DNA of 63,974 bases from Flavobacterium sp. (GTDB lineage: Bacteria > Bacteroidota > Bacteroidia > Flavobacteriales > Flavobacteriaceae): NCBI GenBank assembly GCA_030153045.1, contig JASLID010000063.1:1-63974 (forward strand), written 5' to 3'. Shown here one piece after another: positions 50,749 to 58,369 of this stretch. The notes beneath the pieces are model-generated. The model was not told the DNA's origin, did not search any database, and saw only the letters and a list, made by a program, of their open reading frames with translations. The position numbers and the translations under genes are program-made. Every line of letters starts with the position of its first letter. The first letter of the stretch is position 1.

Positions 50749-51522
50749 TTATTTTTTATAACAGACTGGAATGATTTCTCCTTTGGCCAAACAATACTTT
50801 TCTACCAATTCGGCTGAAAGTTTTTGAGTATAATTTTCCTCGATAACTGTAAATCCGATGCCTCTCAATTTATCAAAATAATCTAAGCCGTATACACGAA
50901 CGTGATCGTATTGCCCGAAGATTTTAGCACGTTCTTTAGGATCAGTAATTGAATCATCTGAAAAAGTTGTAGCTCTAGATAAATCTTGAGGGATTTGAAA
51001 GATTCCCATACCTCCAGGTTTTAAAACACGATACAATTCCTGCATGGCTTTAGTATCGTCAGGAATATGTTCTAAAACGTGATTGCAAAAAATAATATCG
51101 TACGAATTGTCTTCAAAAGGCAAATTGCAAATATCTGCTTTGACATCAGCCAGTGGAGAAAATAAATCGGTTGTCGTGTAATCGATATTGGATTGTTTTT
51201 TAAAACGCTTGTAAAATTCCTGCTCGGGAGCAAAATGCAATACTTTTTTCTTTTCTGTTGAAGTGAAAAAGTCAGTTTCGTTTTGTAAGTATAACCAAAG
51301 CAAGCGATGTCTTTCTAGCGAAAGTGTGCTTGGTGACAAAACATTATTTCTTTGGTTTCCGTAACCATATGGTAAAAACATACTGAAGCTTTTTCCATCA
51401 ATAGGATCTGTAAACTTATTTCCTTTTAGTAAAAAAGCTAATATAGGGCGAACCACAATGCTTAATCGAATAAGAATTGGACGTGGTATGGTGTTTAGTA
51501 TAAATTTAAAAAGTTTTTTCAT
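50749..51522 (-). CDS. Class I SAM-dependent methyltransferase
   Basis: 257 residues with an N-terminal hydrophobic helix (about 12-35), so it may sit on the membrane. The methyltransferase core has YDIIFCNHVLEHIPDDTKAMQELYRVLKPGGMGIFQIP (post-I to motif III). Motif I is unusual: VLHFAPEQEFYKRF takes the place of the glycine-rich VLDIGCGTG, as in a subset of membrane-linked sugar or lipid methyltransferases. Substrate unknown. Its start codon overlaps the map stop by one base, so it is in an operon with map. Confidence 0.85.
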   Translation of the reverse strand: MKKLFKFILNTIPRPILIRLSIVVRPILAFLLKGNKFTDPIDGKSFSMFLPYGYGNQRNNVLSPSTLSLERHRLLWLYLQNETDFFTSTEKKKVLHFAPEQEFYKRFKKQSNIDYTTTDLFSPLADVKADICNLPFEDNSYDIIFCNHVLEHIPDDTKAMQELYRVLKPGGMGIFQIPQDLSRATTFSDDSITDPKERAKIFGQYDHVRVYGLDYFDKLRGIGFTVIEENYTQKLSAELVEKYCLAKGEIIPVCYKK

Positions 51523-52340
51523 TAGATAACAAATGGGACTTTTCTAAATTCATTTTCCTCATTAGTTACAATGCCTAAAGCTTTATTTACATAAGCAAAA
51601 GTAGAAAGCAATTCTGGCTTTCCGTCGATGATGGCAACGTCGTGTTCGAAATGTGCCGAAGGTTTTCCGTCGGCAGTGGTAATGGTCCAGCCGTCTTTAT
51701 GCTGCTTGATGTTTTTGGTTCCTTGATTGATCATGGGTTCGATTGCTACAACCATACCTTCAAGTAATAACTTTCCTCGACCACGTTTGCCATAGTTAGG
51801 CATTTCGGGTGCTTCGTGCATGGTACGACCTAAACCGTGACCCACTAATTCGCGAACCACACCATAACCGTTGTTTTCGCAATGCTTTTGAATGGCACTT
51901 CCAACGTCTTCAGTTCGGTTTCCAGCTTTGAGTTCTCTAATACCTACATAAAGAGATTCTTTGGTTACTTTTAGTAGTTTTTTAGTAGCTTCATTAACTT
52001 CTCCTACTTCAAAAGTATAGGCATGATCGCCATAAAATCCGTTTTTTAATGCACCGCAATCTACCGAAATAATATCACCATCTTCTAATGCTTTGTCTGT
52101 TGGAATTCCGTGTACGACTTGAGCGTTTGGACTCATGCAAAGCGAATTTGGAAAACCATACATGCCCAAAAATGCTGGCGTAGCACCATGGTCACGAATA
52201 AAGGTTTCGGCTAATTTGTCTAGGTATAAAGTGCTGACTCCAGGTTTGATTTCCGAAGCAATCATACCTAAAGTTTTAGAAACTATTAAAGCGCTTTCAC
52301 GCATTAATTCAATTTCTTCACGGGTTTTTATAATAATCAT
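51522..52340 (-). CDS. map: Type I methionine aminopeptidase
   Basis: 272 residues from ATG 52340. A longer start at 52370 would lie upstream of the expected transcription start (box at 52360-52367), so it is unlikely. The di-metal site is seen in ISVDCGALKNGFYGDHAYTFEV (two Asp), GHGLGRTMHEAP (His), and the two Glu in VAIEPMIN and HFEHDVAI. It removes the initiator Met in the cytoplasm. It is essential in most bacteria. Confidence 0.94.
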   Translation of the reverse strand: MIIIKTREEIELMRESALIVSKTLGMIASEIKPGVSTLYLDKLAETFIRDHGATPAFLGMYGFPNSLCMSPNAQVVHGIPTDKALEDGDIISVDCGALKNGFYGDHAYTFEVGEVNEATKKLLKVTKESLYVGIRELKAGNRTEDVGSAIQKHCENNGYGVVRELVGHGLGRTMHEAPEMPNYGKRGRGKLLLEGMVVAIEPMINQGTKNIKQHKDGWTITTADGKPSAHFEHDVAIIDGKPELLSTFAYVNKALGIVTNEENEFRKVPFVI

Positions 52341-52359
52341 ATTATTCAATTTCGGTTGG

Positions 52360-52367
52360 CAAAAATA
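52360..52367 (-). promoter_or_regulatory. -7 promoter element of map
   Basis: The minus strand reads TATTTTTG, matching TAnnTTTG, 19 bases before ATG 52340. It decides the start codon. Confidence 0.6.
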
Positions 52368-52480
52368 CAATATTCCTTTGATAAATTTTTCATTTCAACA
52401 ATATCAGATGCATTTTATCCTGTTTTTATCCACGATGGAATCAATTTTTGTTTTGATATAATCAATTGTGTTTAAACAAA

Positions 52481-52502
52481 AAAGCTCCTTTTATGGAGCT
52501 CT
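52481..52502 (-). terminator. Terminator of the type B sorting-domain gene
   Basis: AGCTCC / GGAGCT stem with loop TTTTAT, followed by T on the minus strand, 22 bases past the stop. Confidence 0.75.
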
Positions 52503-52524
52503 TTTATAATAATGAATGATAAAA

Positions 52525-55500
52525 TTATCTTTTTAAAGTGAAATGACCTTTAAATTCATTCTTCACATTGTCTTTCTCGTAAATTATTTTGAACCAATAA
52601 TCAGTTGCTGGCAAGGCAATACCATTGAAAGTTCCATTCCAACCCGTGTTATACGGATCCATTTGTTTGATGAATTTACCATGACGGTCATAAATTTGGA
52701 TAACAACTGAATCTAATGCTTTTATACCCCCAATATTCCAAGTGTCATGAAAACCGTCGCCATTTGGAGTAAAATACTTAGGGTAGTCTACAACAATAAT
52801 TTGTGTGCTAATTTCTCCACAACCGTATTTATTTGTAACGGTCAGTGTGTATTCGCCTTCTAAAATATTTGTAAACACATTACTTGTTTGTAAGCCAGTG
52901 TTATTTAGAGAATACAAATAATCTGATGAAGGTGGCGAAACAACAGCGGTAATAGTATTTTCGGTTTCAAAAGCAATTAATTCTGAAGGCTCACCTTTTA
53001 TAGAAAAAGGGATGTATGAATTTAATGTTCTAAAATCAACTGTGGTAGAACATAAATCTAAACCTGTAAAAACAGAAATACTTGTAATTTTAACTGAATA
53101 CTCTCCTTCTAAAAGAGCTTCGTAAAATGGTTGTGTTTCTCCAGGAATTTCATTGCCATCAATAGCACCAAAACCTGTATACCATTTAAATCGGTAATCT
53201 GAACTGCTTAATTTAGTATCAATATAAGCTGGATTGGCTGGAACTTTGTCTTTATCGATACAAATTATATAGGGTTCATTCAATAAATTATTAACAGGAT
53301 ATGATCGTACGTAAATATCTAATTCTAAAATAGTGTGACATGCAATATTTGTTTCACTATTAAAGTTTGATTTACTGTTTAAACGAACATAAATTTTCTG
53401 AAAATTAATAATTGTATTTGTAAATGCACCTGGTGTTGTAATATTGTTATTGTTGTTAACCAAAGCGTCGCCTAAATTCACGTAATAACTAAACTCTATA
53501 TCAGTTAAAGCTGTTGGTCCTGCCATTTCAGATTCTCTACTTGTTAAATCAAATTGAGCAAAACCAGAATCATTACATACTTCTAGAGGTGTTGGATTAA
53601 TTGTAGCACCAGGAATACTTAAAACAACTAAATCAAGTGTTGTTAATTTATCGCAACCATTATTTGTTGGATCTACTACTTTAACAATTAATGTTCTAGT
53701 TCCGGAAGTGTAATTTAACGGTGTAGCAATAAAATTGTTGGCTAATAAATCGGCATTGGTTTCATAAAAACTAACTTGGTAATTTAAATTTCCTCCTGTA
53801 ATAGCCGTGATTCTAGAATTTAAATTGAATGTAGCAGTATTAACGCCACATAATCTTATCGGTAATGGATTGAATATTGTAGGATCTGGAAAAACACGAA
53901 GACTAAAGTTAACAATTGAAAAACATTGTGTTGTTGTGTCGTATAATTTTATGTAAATATTGCTTGTTCCTACCGTTAAAGGAAGGGCAATGTTTTTATC
54001 GATTTGGTTTAGGTTGTTTTTAGCATCATTGAAAGAGTGAAAATAACTTGTCTGAACACTTGGGTTTTGACCTAATAAAGCTTCTGCATCTTTTGTATTT
54101 AAAATAAAAGTGTCGCTCTCACAAGTTATGACTCCGGTCATTGCATTTTGTAGGGGAGCGGCTGATACTTCTACTTGAAATTCTCCTATTCCATCACAAT
54201 TGTTATTGGTTTCAATACGAGTGTAAATAGTATGGATTCCAACGGGAATGTTTGAGCTATTTGTTAATGCATTAGCTTCAACAGATGCATCATTAGTATT
54301 GATGTAAAACTGAATATCTACAGGAGAAGTAGGGAAAAAAGTATTTTTTATTATAATTCTCTGGGCATTAAAGTCTATCCTTCCGTAATTCTGATTTACT
54401 TCTGGGCAAACTGCAGCCATATTTGGATATGCAGAGACACTAGTAGGATTAATGATTAAATTAATTGTCGCGGTATTGATAGAAGGACAATTAGGTGTTA
54501 CATTCTCATTTATTGCCTTAACATATACATTTTGAAGAAATGGAGTAACGTTTGTATAGTTTGCTGGATTTAAAATCGGAATAGTTAATCCTGCATCTTG
54601 ATAATAATAAAGTGTTAAACCAGCAATATTATTAGTAATTGCGTTGTAAGCTTGTGTTAAATTTATCACTGCAATTCCATCAATACTTGGTGCGATATAA
54701 TCGCATTGTTCTAATACAATTGGGGTTGTATTTACAACAGGTAATGCATTAACGGTAATAGATACTGAATTAGATAAAATGGAACACAATCCTTGTTCAG
54801 TTACTTGCAATGTATAAACAGAAGTCGTATTTAATGATTGATTACCAGCTGAAACGGTATAAGTTGGATTTGTAGCGCCTGCAATAGGGTTGGCGTCTTT
54901 AAGCCATTGAAATGTAACAGTAGTTAATAGTGCGCTATTAGTAATATTAGATGTAATAGTGTAGATGCTTCCTTCGCAAATAGTTTGATTTGAATTTATT
55001 ACTACTGAAGGATTCGCTACAATGTGAATCACATTTGAATCGACTGTAATGCATGGATTATTAAAAATTCTCACAAAATAATCACCTGGTTGTGTAGGGG
55101 TATAATTTGCGGATACTGCCCCTGGAATAATGGCGCCATTCAAAAACCATTGGTAAGTTAAAACATCAACAGCTGTATTTAACGTAGTTATATTTGTAAT
55201 TGTAGATTGTAAAACCGGATTGTTATTCAAACACCGTGTATTTGTATTTGCAATTGAAACAGTAGGGGTAGTATGGAATTTTAAATTAATATCGTCTTCA
55301 CTTACCGTTAAGTTGGCTATTACTACTGTTGGGTCTGTGCTGTCGTAAGCGGTTGTCTCAACTTTATAAACTCCTGAATCGGTAACAGTAAGTGTGTTTG
55401 TATTTGATGTTGAATCGGTAATGGAATTAATTAAAACGTTATCTTTATACCATTTATAATTAAATCTAAGATTTGCAGGCAATCCTGGAAAATCAGAGAT

Positions 55501-56121
55501 GTCAATTTTGGCAACTAAGTCTTTAGTAGAAGGTTTACAATAATCAAGTTGAGTAATTTCATTAAGTGAAGTATCGACAATCTTTACTGAGGATAGAAAA
55601 TCACAGTTTGAACTTCCGGTTCCTCCAGTTTGTGTAATTGAAATGTTTCCTGGTTGATTAGAATAGTTGTCAACCAATAAGACATAAAGTTGTCCTGCAA
55701 TTCCATTAGGTAAGTTTACAGCTTCTATACTACTCATTGAGTAACTGCAATCTACTTCTTTTGTAATATTTAATTTGCTACAAATATTATTTAGATCATT
55801 GAATGGTCCCCAAAGCACAAAATCAACATCTGTCCCACCTCCAAAATTGTCAACCTGGCTGATTTGAAGCTGAATATTTCCAGAGTTTTGAATTTCAATA
55901 TAAAACCAGGTTGGTCCACGAAATGCACCTCCAATACAAGTTGTGTTGAAATTTTCTGAATTTCCCCCTGTCGAATTTTGAAAAGGAACATTCGTTGCAC
56001 ACGATTGGTATTGTTGAAAATTAGCTTGAAGTTCAGCACATGTAGGAGCACCTTCTTGTGAATAGGAAATAGAAATATTTAGAAATAATAAAGCAACTAA
56101 AAATTTGGTTAAAAAGTTCAT
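52525..56121 (-). CDS. Large surface protein with T9SS type B (gliding-type) sorting domain
   Basis: 1,198 residues with signal peptide (to SYSQ, residue 21). An N-terminal domain (25-175; pattern GPTWFYIEIQNSGNIQLQIS, VLWGPF) like the jelly-roll modules of gliding proteins is followed by Ig-like modules (about 190-470) and a Cys-containing set of about 80-residue repeats (470-1000). The end (YPKYFTPNGDGFHDTWNI ... VVIQIYDRHGKFIKQ ... GWNGTFNG ... DYWFKIIYE ... GHFTLKR) is the type B sorting domain of SprB-like proteins. It should be displayed on the cell surface by T9SS, possibly as an adhesin; that role is inferred. Confidence 0.9.
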   Translation of the reverse strand: MNFLTKFLVALLFLNISISYSQEGAPTCAELQANFQQYQSCATNVPFQNSTGGNSENFNTTCIGGAFRGPTWFYIEIQNSGNIQLQISQVDNFGGGTDVDFVLWGPFNDLNNICSKLNITKEVDCSYSMSSIEAVNLPNGIAGQLYVLLVDNYSNQPGNISITQTGGTGSSNCDFLSSVKIVDTSLNEITQLDYCKPSTKDLVAKIDISDFPGLPANLRFNYKWYKDNVLINSITDSTSNTNTLTVTDSGVYKVETTAYDSTDPTVVIANLTVSEDDINLKFHTTPTVSIANTNTRCLNNNPVLQSTITNITTLNTAVDVLTYQWFLNGAIIPGAVSANYTPTQPGDYFVRIFNNPCITVDSNVIHIVANPSVVINSNQTICEGSIYTITSNITNSALLTTVTFQWLKDANPIAGATNPTYTVSAGNQSLNTTSVYTLQVTEQGLCSILSNSVSITVNALPVVNTTPIVLEQCDYIAPSIDGIAVINLTQAYNAITNNIAGLTLYYYQDAGLTIPILNPANYTNVTPFLQNVYVKAINENVTPNCPSINTATINLIINPTSVSAYPNMAAVCPEVNQNYGRIDFNAQRIIIKNTFFPTSPVDIQFYINTNDASVEANALTNSSNIPVGIHTIYTRIETNNNCDGIGEFQVEVSAAPLQNAMTGVITCESDTFILNTKDAEALLGQNPSVQTSYFHSFNDAKNNLNQIDKNIALPLTVGTSNIYIKLYDTTTQCFSIVNFSLRVFPDPTIFNPLPIRLCGVNTATFNLNSRITAITGGNLNYQVSFYETNADLLANNFIATPLNYTSGTRTLIVKVVDPTNNGCDKLTTLDLVVLSIPGATINPTPLEVCNDSGFAQFDLTSRESEMAGPTALTDIEFSYYVNLGDALVNNNNNITTPGAFTNTIINFQKIYVRLNSKSNFNSETNIACHTILELDIYVRSYPVNNLLNEPYIICIDKDKVPANPAYIDTKLSSSDYRFKWYTGFGAIDGNEIPGETQPFYEALLEGEYSVKITSISVFTGLDLCSTTVDFRTLNSYIPFSIKGEPSELIAFETENTITAVVSPPSSDYLYSLNNTGLQTSNVFTNILEGEYTLTVTNKYGCGEISTQIIVVDYPKYFTPNGDGFHDTWNIGGIKALDSVVIQIYDRHGKFIKQMDPYNTGWNGTFNGIALPATDYWFKIIYEKDNVKNEFKGHFTLKR

Positions 56122-56153
56122 TTATAATGGAGTAAATTAATTTTTTTTTTTCG

Positions 56154-56161
56154 CAAAAGTA
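56154..56161 (-). promoter_or_regulatory. -7 promoter element of the type B sorting-domain gene
   Basis: The minus strand reads TACTTTTG, matching TAnnTTTG, 33 bases before the start codon and directly past the stop of the thioredoxin-like gene. Confidence 0.55.
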
Positions 56162-56165
56162 TTAA

Positions 56166-56741
56166 TTAATTCTTATAAATGTGCATATATGGCTGACCTG
56201 TAATAATTTTTAGCATATCGTTTTCTAAACTAACAACCGGGGTTTCAACTATTCTATGGATTTCTTTACCTTTTTTATAGAAAATAAATGTTGGTACATG
56301 GGTGATATTAAGGTCTTTTTCCAAATTATCGGGTGTATTTTTCTTTCTATCAACAGCAATTAAGGTTGTTTTTCTTAAGTCGAAATTGATTTGCTTTAAA
56401 ATTTTATAGAAACGTGGTATTTGCTCTTTACTGTCACCACACCATGTTCCCATAAAAATTTTGATTTTGTAATCTTGTCCGTAGCTTTTTAAGGCAGTAA
56501 GGTCTTCGTTTTTTGGAATGTAATTTTTTTCCCCAACATTGAACCATTCCGAATACGGAACTTTTTGTAACTCGGATTTGGTTATTTGGCCAATTAGCAT
56601 AATTTCTTCCGATTTTGTAGTTGTAGCAACCGATTTGTTTACTTCTTCATTTGACGCATTAGTACCTACTGATTCCTGTACTTGTTTTGTTTTACAGCCC
56701 AGAATCCCCAAAACCAAACTTAATGCGATTAATTTTCTCAT
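56166..56741 (-). CDS. Thioredoxin-fold lipoprotein with a single active-site Cys
   Basis: 191-residue precursor with lipobox ILGC (Cys16), a Ser/Thr linker, and a thioredoxin fold (about 85-185): IKIFMGTWCGDSKEQIPRF, then THVPTFIFYKKGKEI with the cis-Pro. The usual CxxC is CGDS, so only Cys101 remains, as in monothiol members. It would be anchored in the envelope. A redox-buffer, cytochrome-assembly or binding role is possible. It follows gpmI by 6 bases, so it is likely co-transcribed with it. Confidence 0.82.
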   Translation of the reverse strand: MRKLIALSLVLGILGCKTKQVQESVGTNASNEEVNKSVATTTKSEEIMLIGQITKSELQKVPYSEWFNVGEKNYIPKNEDLTALKSYGQDYKIKIFMGTWCGDSKEQIPRFYKILKQINFDLRKTTLIAVDRKKNTPDNLEKDLNITHVPTFIFYKKGKEIHRIVETPVVSLENDMLKIITGQPYMHIYKN

Positions 56742-56747
56742 GGCATA

Positions 56748-58265
56748 TTACAATAAAGAATGTTGCGTCATTGCTTCTGGCTTTTCGATTCCCATTAAAT
56801 CTAAGATAGTAGGTGCAATATCTCCTAATACACCGTCATGGATGTTTTTCAAATCTTTGTCCACTAAAATAATTGGTACTGGATTGGTGGTGTGTGCAGT
56901 GTTTGGGCTTCCGTCTGGATTAATCATGGTTTCGCAATTTCCATGATCGGCAATAACGATAGTGGTGTAATTGTTTTCTAAAGCAGTTTCGATGACTTCT
57001 TTTACGCAAATATCAACGGCTTCGCAGGCTTTAATGGCAGCTTCCATAACTCCTGTGTGTCCAACCATGTCGCCATTAGCAAAATTCAAACAAACGAAAT
57101 CGACTACGCCTTTTTTTAATTCAGGAACTAAAGCATCTTTTAAATCAAAGGCACTCATTTCTGGTTGTAAATCGTATGTAGCCACTTTAGGTGATGGGCA
57201 AAGCAAACGACCTTCACCAATAAAAGGTTCTTCGCGGCCGCCAGAAAAGAAAAACGTTACGTGTGGATATTTTTCTGTCTCAGCAATTCGGATTTGTTTT
57301 TTATTGTGTTTTTCTAAAACTTCACCCAAGGTTTCGGTGATATTGTCTTTGTTGTAAATGACGTGCACATTTTCATAAGTATCGTCATAATTGGTCATCG
57401 TGACATAATACAAATCGAGTTTGTGCATGTTTTGTTCGTGGAAATCTTTTTGAGAAAGTGCCTCGGTAAGTTGTCTTCCTCTATCGGTTCTAAAGTTGAA
57501 GAAAATCACCACATCATCATTTTGAATTGTCGCGATTGGCTTGTTGTTTTCATCGACCATTACGATTGGATCGATAAATTCATCTGTTATGTTATTATGG
57601 TAACTCGCCAGAATACTCATCACAGCATTGGTAGAATGTGTTCCAAAGCCGTTGACAACTAAATCATACGCTTTTTTTATTCTTTCCCAGCGAGTATCTC
57701 TGTCCATTGCATAATATCGACCAACAATAGAAGCTAATTTTGCTGAAGAATGCTTCAGATAATTTTCTAAATCTTCAATATATTTTGCGCCAGATTTTGG
57801 ATCCACATCACGACCGTCAGTAAAAGCATGGACGAAAACATTTGATAATCCAAAATCGTTTGCCGCATCCAATAATCCTTTCAAATGAGAGGTGTGCGAA
57901 TGAACACCACCATCAGAAACCAAACCTAAAAAGTGAACTTTTTTGTTGTTTTGTTTTGCATATTGAAATGCTTCATTCAATACTTTTTCCTTATTGAAGG
58001 TTTTGTGCTGCACGTCCAAATTGATTTTGGCCAAATCCTGATAGACAATTCTTCCAGCGCCCAAATTCATATGACCTACTTCAGAATTTCCCATTTGTCC
58101 TTCGGGTAAACCTACGTTTAAACCATCGGTTCTTAGCGAAGCATGAGGGTATTTTGTGTATAAACTATCTATGAATGGAGTGTGGGCGTTGTCTATTGCG
58201 GACACTTTTGGGTCGGGGGATTTACCCCAACCGTCGAGTATCATGAGTATTACTTTTTTGTTCAT
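56748..58265 (-). CDS. gpmI: 2,3-bisphosphoglycerate-independent phosphoglycerate mutase
   Basis: 505 residues, cytoplasmic, glycolysis/gluconeogenesis (3PG to 2PG). The alkaline-phosphatase-like metal site is seen in MILDGWG (Asp), MGNSEVGHMNLGAGR with the phospho-acceptor Ser62, GGVHSHTSHL, VHAFTDGRDVDP, GRYYAMDRDTRWER, and NFANGDMVGHTG and ADHGNCE in the C-terminal metal cluster. Length is normal. The thioredoxin-like lipoprotein gene starts 6 bases after it. Confidence 0.95.
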   Translation of the reverse strand: MNKKVILMILDGWGKSPDPKVSAIDNAHTPFIDSLYTKYPHASLRTDGLNVGLPEGQMGNSEVGHMNLGAGRIVYQDLAKINLDVQHKTFNKEKVLNEAFQYAKQNNKKVHFLGLVSDGGVHSHTSHLKGLLDAANDFGLSNVFVHAFTDGRDVDPKSGAKYIEDLENYLKHSSAKLASIVGRYYAMDRDTRWERIKKAYDLVVNGFGTHSTNAVMSILASYHNNITDEFIDPIVMVDENNKPIATIQNDDVVIFFNFRTDRGRQLTEALSQKDFHEQNMHKLDLYYVTMTNYDDTYENVHVIYNKDNITETLGEVLEKHNKKQIRIAETEKYPHVTFFFSGGREEPFIGEGRLLCPSPKVATYDLQPEMSAFDLKDALVPELKKGVVDFVCLNFANGDMVGHTGVMEAAIKACEAVDICVKEVIETALENNYTTIVIADHGNCETMINPDGSPNTAHTTNPVPIILVDKDLKNIHDGVLGDIAPTILDLMGIEKPEAMTQHSLL

Positions 58266-58280
58266 TTTGAATCGATTTTT

Positions 58281-58356
58281 AGCCCTGATGGTAACGGTAT
58301 CCTTTTCCTTGTTTCTTTAACAAGGAAAAGATATAGTGTACAGCAGGAAATAGCTT
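58281..58356 (+). repeat. Dispersed-type structured repeat between gpmI and DUF5916 gene
   Basis: The block starts AGCCCTGATGGTAACGG-TATCC and ends GATATAGTGTACAGCAGGAA-ATAGCTTC. Between them lies a perfect 12-bp stem CTTTTCCTTGTT / AACAAGGAAAAG with a 5-base loop (58302-58330). The layout (TATCC, variable hairpin, GATA, AGC) is like that of the core of the 33872-34063 element. I remember similar sequences as dispersed repeats in Flavobacterium genomes. Confidence 0.6.
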
Positions 58357-58369
58357 CAAAAATAAGAAA

